Below, piece by piece: positions 47,279 to 55,467 of a stretch of DNA of 64,000 nt (the first letter of the stretch is position 1; each line of letters starts with the position of its first letter). The notes beneath the pieces were generated by a model that made no database searches, was not told where the DNA came from, and worked only from the letters and a program-made list of their open reading frames with translations. Source of the stretch: Stenotrophomonas maltophilia (GTDB lineage Bacteria > Pseudomonadota > Gammaproteobacteria > Xanthomonadales > Xanthomonadaceae); NCBI RefSeq assembly GCF_025642255.1, contig NZ_CP106759.1:3313501-3377500 (forward strand). Reading direction: 5' to 3'. The position numbers were made by a program, and so were the translations under genes.

Positions 47279-47300
47279 GGTGCGGACCAAGGTCCGCACC
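47279..47300. repeat. GGTGCGGACC/GGTCCGCACC palindrome
   Basis: Ten-base perfect arms with an AA centre, of the same layout as the hairpins at 5688, 19914 and 28492. It lies between the convergent DUF2789 and TonB-receptor genes and may serve as a terminator. Confidence 0.7.
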
Positions 47301-47325
47301 CACCGAAGGCGCTCTGCGCAGGTAA

Positions 47326-50241
47326 TCAGTACCTCCAGGTGAACGCAAGGCGCGCGGTACGGCCCGGGGCGGGCATCACGCCCAGGGCGAGCGGATCGAG
47401 ATAGTAACGATCCGTCACGTTGTCCACATTCGCCTCCACCGACAGCTGGTCGCTGAAGCGCCAGCTGGCGAACAGATCCACCAGGGTGGTGGGCCGGTAC
47501 AGCTGCTGGATCGCCGAAAGGCCGACATTCCAGTCCTTGTCCAGTCTGCTGATCGGGCCGGCGTTGTGGATCACCCGGGTGCCGAAGGTCAGGCGCTCGT
47601 CGAACAGGCGCGATCCAGCCGTCAGGTTCACCATGTAGCGCGGCGGGTTCTGCGTATTGGTGTAGGAACCCTCGAAGCCACCGTCCACGCAGTTGGGCGT
47701 ACTGGCCAGTTCATCATTGTTGCGCTGTGCACCGTACGCCCGGCGCTCGGCGGCGATGTCCGGGGCGCAGGTCTTGGCCTTGAAGTAGTAATGCGCGGAC
47801 AGGTCGGCAAATACCTTGCCGCTGTCATAGCTGGACTGGAACTCCATGCCTGAGACCTTGAACTGGTCGACGTTGCGGATCAGGCCGGCCGACAGCGTGC
47901 GGTAGTCACGCGTGATCAGGTCATCGATGCGCGTATCGAAGTACGCCAGCTTCAGCGCCAGGCGATCGCCGGCGGTGAACAGGTCATGGTGGACGGTGCT
48001 GGCACCGATTTCCCAACTGCGCGCGCGCTCCGGCTTCAGCTCTCCGACGGGTTTGGCAGCGGTGAACAGGCCCAGTGTCGTCTCGAACAGGCTCGGAAGC
48101 TTGGTGCCCTCGGCGTACTTCACGTAGACCATCGTGTCCTCGCTGAAGCGATAGGCCACGCTGGCGGTGGGTGAGAAGGCACTGTCGCGGCGACGGATCG
48201 GCTGCGACCAGGTCCAGCTGACCGGCACCTCCAGGTCTTCCGGTGCATCAGCGTCGTAGAAGTTCCAGCCACCGATGTCAGCCACCGTGCCTTTCTTGTA
48301 CGGCGAGGCCAACAGCGAGGCCTGGGTGAACGCACCATCGGCGTCCGGATACCAGTTCAGCAGCGCGATGCGCTTGGCGCGCCAGGAGGGCAGTGCCGGG
48401 TTGCCATCCAGCAGCTCGGTGTAGCGGTACTGTCCCTGCACTTCATAGGCATCGGGTGTGGCCAGACGATTGCGGTCATGCACGTCCACCCGGTTCCAGC
48501 GGCCACCGGCCATCAACTCCCAGTGTTCGTCGGGCTGCCACTTCAGCGACGCCACCGCACTGTACTCCTTGCGCTCAGCGTTGCGCAGGAAACGGTTGTT
48601 GACCAGATCATCCTGCTTGATCGGTGCGGAGCTGCCCGGTGCGATGTCCTCGTCGCTGTAGGACAGGCCGTAGTCGAGCGTGAACACGCCTGCACGGGTA
48701 TCGAAGATCGAGGTGTTGCTGGCATCCAGGCCGAAGCGCTTCTGTCGCAGCGGATTGCGGTAGGCATCCTTGTAGCCCGGATCGCCGCTGAAACTCGGCG
48801 CGTCGTACCACTCGGTACGGCGGTCGAAGTACCACGGCGTGATGCCGGTCAGGCTGTTGTACATCACGCTGTCAGCATCGGTGTACCAGGCGTTGACGCG
48901 CAGATCGATCCGTTCGCTGTCTGGATCGAAGCGATAGCGCAGGCTGTAGCTGTCCATGTCGACGTGGCCGGGATCCCACTGTGGGATGCGATCCCGCTCA
49001 ACGCGGATGATCTGCGAGGCCATGATCTCGCCGGCGCGGCCCTCATAGCGGCGATAGCCAGCTTCGAGGGTCTGCGCATCGTCGATGCGCCAGGTGCCCT
49101 TGAGCAGGGCCGACGTCGAGCGCGAGGAGGTGTTGAACACTTCGGTGCGCGGCGGATTCAACGGTGCCAGCGTGCGCCGGGTCTGCGGAAAGTCATCGTA
49201 TCCGTGCCTGCCGGAGAAGTAGTTGCCGTTGTCGCGGTGGGCGTACGCCGCGACCAGATCGAAGCGGTCCCAGTGCCCGGCGGCGGCAACGTTGAAGAAC
49301 TGGCTTCCGGTGGCGCTGCGGTCCGTCCGGGGCACGGCGCTGTAAGCCGGCACGCTGTTGGCGCTGGCGTTGGCCAACCCAGCGCGCACGCGGACGCCGA
49401 CGTCGCGGCCCTCGCGCAGGATGTCACCCACGTTCAGCGTCTCCATCTCCACCACACCTCCGATGCCGCCGGACGCGTTGGCCTGCAGGCTGGGGCCCTT
49501 GGTGATGGTCAGGCGGGAGATCAGGTCCGGATCAAGATAGCTGCGTTGTGACTGGCCGGCGTAGCCTCGGTAGGTGTCCATGCTGGACTGCCCGCCATCG
49601 ATGATGACCGGCACCCGGCTCTGGCCCTGGATGCCGCGGATGTTCACGTCGAAACCGTTGCCCACGCGCGGATCACCGGCGGTGACCCCGGCCACGCCCT
49701 TGACGATGTCGCCGTTGGATGTGCCACGGAAGCGCTCCAGCGTTGTGCGATCCAGCGTGGTGGTCGAGCCGACGCTGCGATAGCTATCGAGCAGGCGCGC
49801 CTCGTCGCTGCCGATGCCTTCAGCGACGCGATCGCCGGCCACACGCAGCGGGCCGGTGATGGTCGGCGATTGCGCCTGCAGGGCGCCGGCCGCTGCCAGT
49901 GTCACTGCACCGTCGCCGACCCGGCGCACGCCCATGCCACTGCCCTGCAGCAGCCTTGCCAGCGCCTCGTCCGCGGTGAACGGGCCGCTGACCACCTGCG
50001 ACGTGACGCCGCTGGCCAACGCAGCCGGATAGACCACCTGTACGCCGGACTGCCGCATGTAGCTGCGCAACGCGCTGTCGAGTGGCTGCGCGGGAATGTC
50101 GAAGCGCTGCGCGGCTGCCTGCGGGTTGGCAGTATCCTGGGCCAGCGCAGGCGTTACTGCGCCGGCGATACCGGCGGCGAGCAGTGCGACGCACAGGCGG
50201 GACGGGCGCGGAGTGCGGCCCGGACGTGGGGAATCGAACAT
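47326..50241 (-). CDS. TonB-dependent receptor with N-terminal STN signalling domain
   Basis: Outer-membrane receptor of 971 residues. The signal peptide ends near PALAQ. An STN domain follows (about 47-117: FDIPAQPLDSALRSYMRQSG, then VSGPFTADEALARLLQGSGM), which contacts a FecR-type regulator. The plug starts near 155, with VNIRGIQGQSRVPVIIDGGQ. The rest is a 22-strand barrel ending in TARLAFTWRY with the terminal aromatic residue. fecR and fecI genes lie upstream in the same direction. The ligand is probably heme or hemoprotein because hemO is close, but the FRAP/NPDL motif of heme receptors is degenerate (TKLPSLFE, VGELKPE). Confidence 0.9.
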   Translation of the reverse strand: MFDSPRPGRTPRPSRLCVALLAAGIAGAVTPALAQDTANPQAAAQRFDIPAQPLDSALRSYMRQSGVQVVYPAALASGVTSQVVSGPFTADEALARLLQGSGMGVRRVGDGAVTLAAAGALQAQSPTITGPLRVAGDRVAEGIGSDEARLLDSYRSVGSTTTLDRTTLERFRGTSNGDIVKGVAGVTAGDPRVGNGFDVNIRGIQGQSRVPVIIDGGQSSMDTYRGYAGQSQRSYLDPDLISRLTITKGPSLQANASGGIGGVVEMETLNVGDILREGRDVGVRVRAGLANASANSVPAYSAVPRTDRSATGSQFFNVAAAGHWDRFDLVAAYAHRDNGNYFSGRHGYDDFPQTRRTLAPLNPPRTEVFNTSSRSTSALLKGTWRIDDAQTLEAGYRRYEGRAGEIMASQIIRVERDRIPQWDPGHVDMDSYSLRYRFDPDSERIDLRVNAWYTDADSVMYNSLTGITPWYFDRRTEWYDAPSFSGDPGYKDAYRNPLRQKRFGLDASNTSIFDTRAGVFTLDYGLSYSDEDIAPGSSAPIKQDDLVNNRFLRNAERKEYSAVASLKWQPDEHWELMAGGRWNRVDVHDRNRLATPDAYEVQGQYRYTELLDGNPALPSWRAKRIALLNWYPDADGAFTQASLLASPYKKGTVADIGGWNFYDADAPEDLEVPVSWTWSQPIRRRDSAFSPTASVAYRFSEDTMVYVKYAEGTKLPSLFETTLGLFTAAKPVGELKPERARSWEIGASTVHHDLFTAGDRLALKLAYFDTRIDDLITRDYRTLSAGLIRNVDQFKVSGMEFQSSYDSGKVFADLSAHYYFKAKTCAPDIAAERRAYGAQRNNDELASTPNCVDGGFEGSYTNTQNPPRYMVNLTAGSRLFDERLTFGTRVIHNAGPISRLDKDWNVGLSAIQQLYRPTTLVDLFASWRFSDQLSVEANVDNVTDRYYLDPLALGVMPAPGRTARLAFTWRY

Positions 50242-50410
50242 GGAGAAACCTGTCAGGAAAGCGGAGCCGCAGGCGCGGCGTCATCCACGGCACGCGTGGA
50301 CACGGCGACGTACGTGGCGGCTGCGGGTACGTTCGTGGAGTAAGACGAACGGCAGCGCCACAGCCCCAAGGGGGATCACTGCAGACCACGTCTCCACGCG
50401 TGACGCGGCG

Positions 50411-51355
50411 TCATCTGTGAACGATGACCACACCCATCGGCAGGCGGGTGATCCTCAGCCCCGTCGTCTCCGCGAGTGCATCCAGGGCCTGTTCGGGGCG
50501 ATCGATACGCAGTGCGGCACTCACGGCCGGCAAGGTCGACAGGTCGCCCTGCACGAAGGTCGGACCGGCACGATAACGACCAAGCAGATGCACTGCATCG
50601 GCGACACTGGCCTGCTCAAGCAGCAGTTCGCCCTGGCGCCACGCACCCACGCTGTCGGCAGCGACATCGCTCAGGCGGACGACGCCGGACGCGGAACCGT
50701 ACCGCGCACGCTGCCCCGCCTGCAGATAGGTCCAGCCACTGTCGGCCGGGGCGGCCACGCGCACCCTGCCCTGCCCGACCTGGGTTTCAACCGCTTCCTC
50801 GACCCGCGACACGGAGAATGCCGTGGAGATGTCTTCAACCACGCCGTTGCCTGCGGCCACGCTGAAGCGCCGCTGCGGATCGGCGACCACCTCGAACCAG
50901 GCGCGGCCACGCAGCAGATCGACCCGCCGAGTGCCCGCATCGAAGTGCACGGCGATCGCGCTGTCCGCGTCGAGCACCGCACGGCTGCCGTCGGGCAACT
51001 GCACATGCTGGACGCTCTGGCGGCTGCGGTGGTCCGCCTGCAGGCGCAGGGACGCTTCGGGCCAGATCATCAGCATCGCCAGGGCGGCAGCGGCAGCCGT
51101 CACCCAGCGCAGCCGCTGACGCCGGCGCCGGCGCCGCACCGCAGACGCGACGGTCGGTCGAGGGCCGAGGCTGCGCCACAGCGTGCGCTGCTGCTCGAAG
51201 GCGTGGCGATGGCCCGGTTGCGCCAGCCACTCTTCGAATTCGCACATGCCAGCATCGGTGATGTCGCCCGATGCCAGCCATGCGATCCAGCGCATGGCCT
51301 GTTCGGCCACGACGTCTTCGCAGGCGGCGGAAGAAGAAGTGTTCGGCGGGCTCAT
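50411..51355 (-). CDS. fecR: FecR family anti-sigma/signal transducer
   Basis: Inner-membrane regulator that links the STN domain of the receptor to the sigma factor. The 314-residue protein has a cytoplasmic N-terminal domain (VAEQAMRWIAWLASGDITDA and EFEEWLAQPGHRHAFEQQ), one membrane helix near 84-98 after a run of arginines, and a periplasmic FecR domain (VQLPDGSRAVLDADSAIAV). The C-terminal secretin/STN-like segment ends GLRITRLPMGVVIVHR. The start is uncertain: 51355 gives the family N-terminus, but an ATG at 51424 is in frame. Confidence 0.88.
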   Translation of the reverse strand: MSPPNTSSSAACEDVVAEQAMRWIAWLASGDITDAGMCEFEEWLAQPGHRHAFEQQRTLWRSLGPRPTVASAVRRRRRRQRLRWVTAAAAALAMLMIWPEASLRLQADHRSRQSVQHVQLPDGSRAVLDADSAIAVHFDAGTRRVDLLRGRAWFEVVADPQRRFSVAAGNGVVEDISTAFSVSRVEEAVETQVGQGRVRVAAPADSGWTYLQAGQRARYGSASGVVRLSDVAADSVGAWRQGELLLEQASVADAVHLLGRYRAGPTFVQGDLSTLPAVSAALRIDRPEQALDALAETTGLRITRLPMGVVIVHR

Positions 51356-51460
51356 TGGCTGGCGGACAGGAATATTCACGCGCGGGGAGAGGGAACTGGA
51401 CCGCAGGTACAGTCCAGCCATCAAGACGTTTGAGCCAGCCCCATCCCCAAGCGCGTCCGC

Positions 51461-51967
51461 TCAGCGGCCGCTGCGGGCCCAGGCCAGGCGCTGCAACGCG
51501 GCGCGGATGTGGTTCTCCACGGTGGTGACCGACACGCCAAGGCGACGCGCGATCTCGGCCTGGGTCAGGCCCTGCAGCCGATTGAGGCGGAAGATGGCGC
51601 GGGTCGGCTCCGGCAGGTGGCTGGCCGCATCGAGGACACGCTGCAGCTCATCCTGCGCCATCACCTGCTCTTCGGTGGACGTGGACGTAGCCTCGTCCGG
51701 TCCCCACAGGTAGTGATCGGCCAACAGGCGGTTGCGGCGCGTCGACTCGCGTCCATGATCGGTCGCCAGGTTGGCTGCCAGGCGGTACAGATAGGCCCTG
51801 GGATTGTCGATCAACGGGGCGTTGCCCACCCCGCGGGCCTTGAACCAGACAGCCTGGATCACGTCCTCCGCACCCGGGTCGCCCCCCAGGATGCGCTGCA
51901 CCCGGCGCAGCAGCGCCGGCCGCTCTCGGATCAGCAGTTCGGTGAGGGTGGCGGCATTGGATGGCAT
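51461..51967 (-). CDS. fecI: FecI-type ECF sigma factor
   Basis: A 168-residue iron-starvation ECF sigma factor. Region 2 is represented by ERPALLRRVQRILGGDPGAEDVIQAVW and NPRAYLYRLAANLATDH. Region 4 is TRAIFRLNRLQGLTQAEIARRL and VTTVENHIRAALQRL, a helix-turn-helix for the -35 element. It sits directly upstream of fecR and the STN receptor, forming a complete cell-surface-signalling set. A Fur site would be expected ahead of it, but I cannot identify one with confidence. Confidence 0.92.
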   Translation of the reverse strand: MPSNAATLTELLIRERPALLRRVQRILGGDPGAEDVIQAVWFKARGVGNAPLIDNPRAYLYRLAANLATDHGRESTRRNRLLADHYLWGPDEATSTSTEEQVMAQDELQRVLDAASHLPEPTRAIFRLNRLQGLTQAEIARRLGVSVTTVENHIRAALQRLAWARSGR

Positions 51968-52046
51968 GCGCGGAGCCGGTACGACGGGAGGGCGCCGCGC
52001 ATGCTACACCGTCAATGCGAATCAGTCACGTTCTCATTTGAGAGGA

Positions 52047-52523
52047 TCACAGGCAACCGATCAGCCCCTCATGAATCGAAATGCGGCTGCCTGGCGGCGT
52101 GACATGGATCGCACGGACGGGCGCGGCCTGCTCCAGCGCACGGAGTAAGTCCTCAAGCCGTGTTCCCGTCGCCACGGGCAGTGGACAGGCGAAACTGCGC
52201 AGGTCGACATCGATCCGTCCATCATCAGCCACCGTGGTGGCGCTGCCGGCGAAGGTCCAGATGCAGCTCTGGATGGCGCCGCTCGCCGCATGCACCGAGC
52301 AGCGCAACCGCATCGGCAGCAGATTGCTGTATTCGCCTTCGCAGAAGGTGTCACCGCAGACGTGGTCAAAGCTCTGCCGCAGCGACCGTTCGACCGCCAG
52401 GAAGCGTTGCCACCCAGCCGCCTGGTTGGGGAACAGGCGTGCATCCACATAGGCCGGCGCAGCGTGTGCCGCGCCGGCCAGCCCCATCAGGCCTGCAAGA
52501 ACACCCCTCTTCAGCGCGCGCAT
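52047..52523 (-). CDS. Secreted six-cysteine protein, paralogue A (unknown family)
   Basis: I do not recognise this 158-residue protein. A signal peptide ends near GAAHA. The mature part has six cysteines, the first two in VCGDTFCEGEYSN, followed by LRC, SCIW, FACPL and the terminal GCL. All six align with the gene just upstream (52523-53023), which shares DTFCEGEYSN exactly. The two overlap by ATGA. fecI begins 79 bases downstream on the same strand, so co-expression with the iron locus is possible. Confidence 0.82.
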   Translation of the reverse strand: MRALKRGVLAGLMGLAGAAHAAPAYVDARLFPNQAAGWQRFLAVERSLRQSFDHVCGDTFCEGEYSNLLPMRLRCSVHAASGAIQSCIWTFAGSATTVADDGRIDVDLRSFACPLPVATGTRLEDLLRALEQAAPVRAIHVTPPGSRISIHEGLIGCL

Positions 52524-53023
52524 CAGGCGGCCCTCCCGGCATTGCCCGGCCGCCCCAGGCAGGTCGGCAGTGTGTCGAAGACCGTCACATCGGTTCCCGG
52601 GAAGGGCTCGAACGCGCCCTCCTCCTGCTCCAGCGTCGCGTGGAACACCTCCACCGGAATCCCCTCCCCAAGGGTGACGGGGCAGATCCAGCGCGCATTG
52701 TCCACCTGCACTTCGCCGCGGACCGGTTCGACCTGCAGCTCGCTGGCCACGATGCCCCAGGCGCAGTGGCGTACGGTGCCGGCGTCGGCCTGCACGGCAC
52801 AGCGGAACGTCAGTACCCGGTAGTTGCTGTACTCACCTTCGCAGAAGGTGTCGGCGCAGATGCCGTCGAACTCGCGCACCAGCGACGCCTGCAACCGGTG
52901 GAAGCGGTCCCGATTGGCTTGGAGCGAGGGGTAGTCGACAAGGTCGACATGGCTGGCGTGTGCCAGCGCCGGCAGGGTTGCGAACAACAGGAACGTGCCG
53001 CAGCAGCGGGTTGTCCAGGACAT
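52523..53023 (-). CDS. Secreted six-cysteine protein, paralogue B (unknown family)
   Basis: A 166-residue precursor with a signal peptide ending near LPALAHA. The mature domain shares the plan of its neighbour: QASLVREFDGICADTFCEGE, then FRC, HCAW, WICPV and PTCLG. Three disulfides are likely after export. The start at 53023 excludes 22 codons that lack signal-peptide character. The pair looks like a tandem duplication that has diverged strongly outside the cysteines. The function is unknown. Confidence 0.82.
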   Translation of the reverse strand: MSWTTRCCGTFLLFATLPALAHASHVDLVDYPSLQANRDRFHRLQASLVREFDGICADTFCEGEYSNYRVLTFRCAVQADAGTVRHCAWGIVASELQVEPVRGEVQVDNARWICPVTLGEGIPVEVFHATLEQEEGAFEPFPGTDVTVFDTLPTCLGRPGNAGRAA

Positions 53024-53210
53024 GGCGGGTATCTCCCAGGGAACGAGCCAGCAGCCTGCGCCGGCCGGCCTTCCGGGCCCATCGGGCAAGGCGGGCGCCG
53101 CAGGTCGTCCACCTGCGCAGCGGCCTGTAGGGGTCGCCCCACCTGCACAGCGGCCTGCAAAGGCATAAAATGGAGGGCTATCCGCCTACATCCCCACCTG
53201 GAGCACGACC

Positions 53211-53750
53211 ATGGGTCTGGAACTCGTCTCGCCCGGCAAGAACCCGCCGGAAGAAATCAACGTCATCATCGAGATCCCGAAGGACTCGGAGCCGGTGAAG
53301 TACGAAGTGGACAAGGAAACCGGCGCGATCTTCGTCGACCGCATCCTGTCGACCCCGATGCGCTACCCGTGCAACTACGGCTACGTGCCCAGCACCCTGT
53401 GCGGCGACGGCGATCCGGCCGACGTGCTGGTGGTGCTGCCGCTGCCGCTGGTGCCGGGCTCGGTGGTGCGCTGCCGCCCGGTCGGCGTGCTGAAGATGAG
53501 CGATGAGGCCGGCAGCGACGAGAAGATCCTGGCCGTGCCGGTCGCCAAGATCTTCAGCGGCTATGCCCACGTGGAGGACATCGAGCAGGTTTCCAGCCAC
53601 TGGCTGGAGCGCATCGGCCACTTCTTCGAGCACTACAAGGACCTCGAAAAGGGCAAGTGGGTCAAGCTCGACGGCTGGGGCGGCGCGGCGGAAGCCAAGC
53701 AGATCCTGATCGAAGCGCACGCGCGCTACCTGGAAGGCAGCAAGGCCTGA
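53211..53750 (+). CDS. ppa: Inorganic pyrophosphatase (family I)
   Basis: Soluble enzyme that hydrolyses PPi and pulls biosynthetic reactions forward. The 179-residue protein has EIPKDSEPVKYEVDKETGAI, DRILSTPMRYPCNYGYVPST and the metal motif GDGDPADVLVV with the catalytic aspartates. Length fits the family (175-178). A TAAAAT-like -10 box (53165-53170) lies about 40 bases upstream. A hairpin after the stop (53763-53789) may end the transcript. Confidence 0.97.
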   Translation: MGLELVSPGKNPPEEINVIIEIPKDSEPVKYEVDKETGAIFVDRILSTPMRYPCNYGYVPSTLCGDGDPADVLVVLPLPLVPGSVVRCRPVGVLKMSDEAGSDEKILAVPVAKIFSGYAHVEDIEQVSSHWLERIGHFFEHYKDLEKGKWVKLDGWGGAAEAKQILIEAHARYLEGSKA

Positions 53751-53762
53751 TCCTGAACCGCG

Positions 53763-53789
53763 TCGCTCCGGTGTGTCCTGCCGGAGCGA
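53763..53789 (+). terminator. Hairpin after ppa
   Basis: TCGCTCCGG (53763-53771) pairs with CCGGAGCGA (53781-53789). The downstream TTTC is short and distant, so termination may be weak or Rho-assisted. Confidence 0.5.
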
Positions 53790-53901
53790 TGCGGGTCACG
53801 TTTCAACACCGCGGCACAGCACTCCGGGTGCTGTATTAGGTAAATTGCGTCACTTCACACGTCGTCGACATCCAGCGTCGAGACAGCCAGGGGATTGTGT
53901 C

Positions 53902-55023
53902 GTGCGTATTCTGCTTGTTGGAGATGCAGCCAGCCTGCCGGCCGAGCTGACCGAATTCATTGCCGATCTTGGGGAAGACTGGCAGCCGCTGACCGCCGCC
54001 GACGGCCACACCGCGATGACGGCAGTGGCGACGCAGGGCGTGGACGCGGTGATCGTCTGCCCGCAGCTGCCGGACCTCAATGCCACCACCTTGCTGGGGC
54101 AGATCCGGACACTGCGCCCGGAAACCATCCGTATCGCCCTGGTCGATGCCCAGCACGGCAACCGGCCACCACCGGCGCGCCTGATCGGCGTTGCCCACCG
54201 CTTCCTGCCGCTGCCACTGGCGCCGGAGGTGCTGCTGGAGGCCTTGACCAGCCTGGAAGAGCTGCGCGAGGTGCTGGACAGCCCGCGCCTGCGTGATGCC
54301 ATCGGCCGCATCGAGAAGCTGCCTTCGCCGCCACACCTGTACCTGAGCCTGACCCAGGCCCTGGAACACGATGACGATACCGACAGCGCCGACGTGGCCA
54401 AACTGGTCGCCGCCGATCCTGCCATCGCCGCGAAAGTCCTGCAGCTGTCCAACTCGGCCTTCTTCAGCCAGGGCCGCACCATCGCCGATCTGCGCACGGC
54501 GGTCACCCGACTGGGCCTGTCCACCCTGCGCGACCTGGTCCTGGCAAGCGAGGTGTTCTCGGCACCGACGCTGTCTGCGGCCGAACGCAACTCGCTGCAG
54601 CAGCGCGCCCTGCTCGCCTCGCGCCTGGCCGCCCGCCTGCTGCCCGATTCCAGTGCGGAACTGGGTGCCACCGCGGCGCTGCTGGCTGACATCGGCCTGC
54701 TGCTGCCGGGCGTCCGCAACGAGCGCAGCGAGCCTGCGCTGGCCGGCGACCTCCGTCCCGGGCACGCCGAAGCCGGCGCCTACCTGCTGGGGCTGTGGGG
54801 CCTGCCGATGCCGATCATCGAAGCGGTGGCGTTCCACCTGCAGCCGCAACGCGCCACGACCCGCAGTTTCTGGGTGACCGGCGCGGTGCACGTGGCGCTG
54901 GCGCTGGTCAACGGCGATCCCGTTGACGAGGACTACCTGCAGCGCGCAGGCGTACTCAATCGATTGCCGCAGTGGCGTGAGCATGCCAATGCACTGATGG
55001 GGCTGACACCCACTGACGCCTGA
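53902..55023 (+). CDS. HDOD domain protein with degenerate receiver domain
   Basis: A 373-residue signalling protein. Residues 1-120 have a response-regulator fold (RILLVGDAASLPAELTEF), but the phospho-acceptor position holds Cys53 (AVIVCPQLPD) instead of Asp. An HDOD domain follows, recognisable by LVAADPAIAAKVLQLSNSAF and TAVTRLGLSTLRDLVLASEV. A GTG start at 53902 is used; a longer ATG frame from 53773 runs through the ppa terminator. AGGGG lies before the GTG. A strong terminator follows. Its targets are unknown. Confidence 0.82.
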   Translation: MRILLVGDAASLPAELTEFIADLGEDWQPLTAADGHTAMTAVATQGVDAVIVCPQLPDLNATTLLGQIRTLRPETIRIALVDAQHGNRPPPARLIGVAHRFLPLPLAPEVLLEALTSLEELREVLDSPRLRDAIGRIEKLPSPPHLYLSLTQALEHDDDTDSADVAKLVAADPAIAAKVLQLSNSAFFSQGRTIADLRTAVTRLGLSTLRDLVLASEVFSAPTLSAAERNSLQQRALLASRLAARLLPDSSAELGATAALLADIGLLLPGVRNERSEPALAGDLRPGHAEAGAYLLGLWGLPMPIIEAVAFHLQPQRATTRSFWVTGAVHVALALVNGDPVDEDYLQRAGVLNRLPQWREHANALMGLTPTDA

Positions 55024-55057
55024 GCAGCACGCAGGCGACTGCCGTCACCTCGCATGA

Positions 55058-55086
55058 GGGCGCGTCCAACGGACGCGCCCTTTTTT
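55058..55086 (+). terminator. Intrinsic terminator of the HDOD gene
   Basis: A perfect 10-base stem (GGGCGCGTCC, loop AAC, GGACGCGCCC at 55071-55080) followed by TTTTTT at 55081-55086. Confidence 0.93.
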
Positions 55087-55091
55087 CTCTC

Positions 55092-55301
55092 TCAGCGCTG
55101 CGGACAGGCGTCCAGCACGCACAGACGCCATTGACGCTCGCACAGGGCCGGGGCGTTGCCCTTGGCCAGGCACTCCAGCCGGAGTTGCTCGCAGTACACA
55201 CCGCCGCCGCAGACGATGATGTTCTGTGCGGACAGCGAGCCCACCAGCGTTGCATAGATCAGGACGGCGGCCGATACCTGGCGGAAAAGCGTGCGCTTCA
55301 T
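55092..55301 (-). CDS. Small cysteine-rich secreted protein
   Basis: A 69-residue precursor that I do not recognise. MKRTLFRQVSAAVLIYATLV is a signal peptide ending near GSLSA, and the mature part is only about 44 residues. It has six cysteines (IIVCGGGVYCEQ, LECLAKG, ALCERQW, LCVLDACPQR), spaced as for a disulfide-knotted peptide. The ATG at 55301 has a GGGAG site at the right distance; the ATG at 55307 abuts that site. It lies between two strong terminators and is its own transcription unit. Confidence 0.7.
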   Translation of the reverse strand: MKRTLFRQVSAAVLIYATLVGSLSAQNIIVCGGGVYCEQLRLECLAKGNAPALCERQWRLCVLDACPQR

Positions 55302-55415
55302 ATCCATCTCCCAGTGTCCGGTATTGGACGCACCTACTGTGCTGAATGCGACAAGAGCAGACAGTGACCGCACTCACTTTCCCGACCTGATCAGAATTCC
55401 CTTACAGAAATGAAA

Positions 55416-55439
55416 AGGGCGGACCTTGCGGTCCGCCCT
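55416..55439 (-). terminator. Intrinsic terminator of the TonB receptor at 55468
   Basis: AGGGCGGACC and GGTCCGCCCT flank a TTGC loop. On the minus strand the stem is followed by TTTTCATTT, 28 bases after the receptor stop. Confidence 0.88.
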
Positions 55440-55467
55440 CCTCGTTCTGCTATCGCACTTCGATGGA

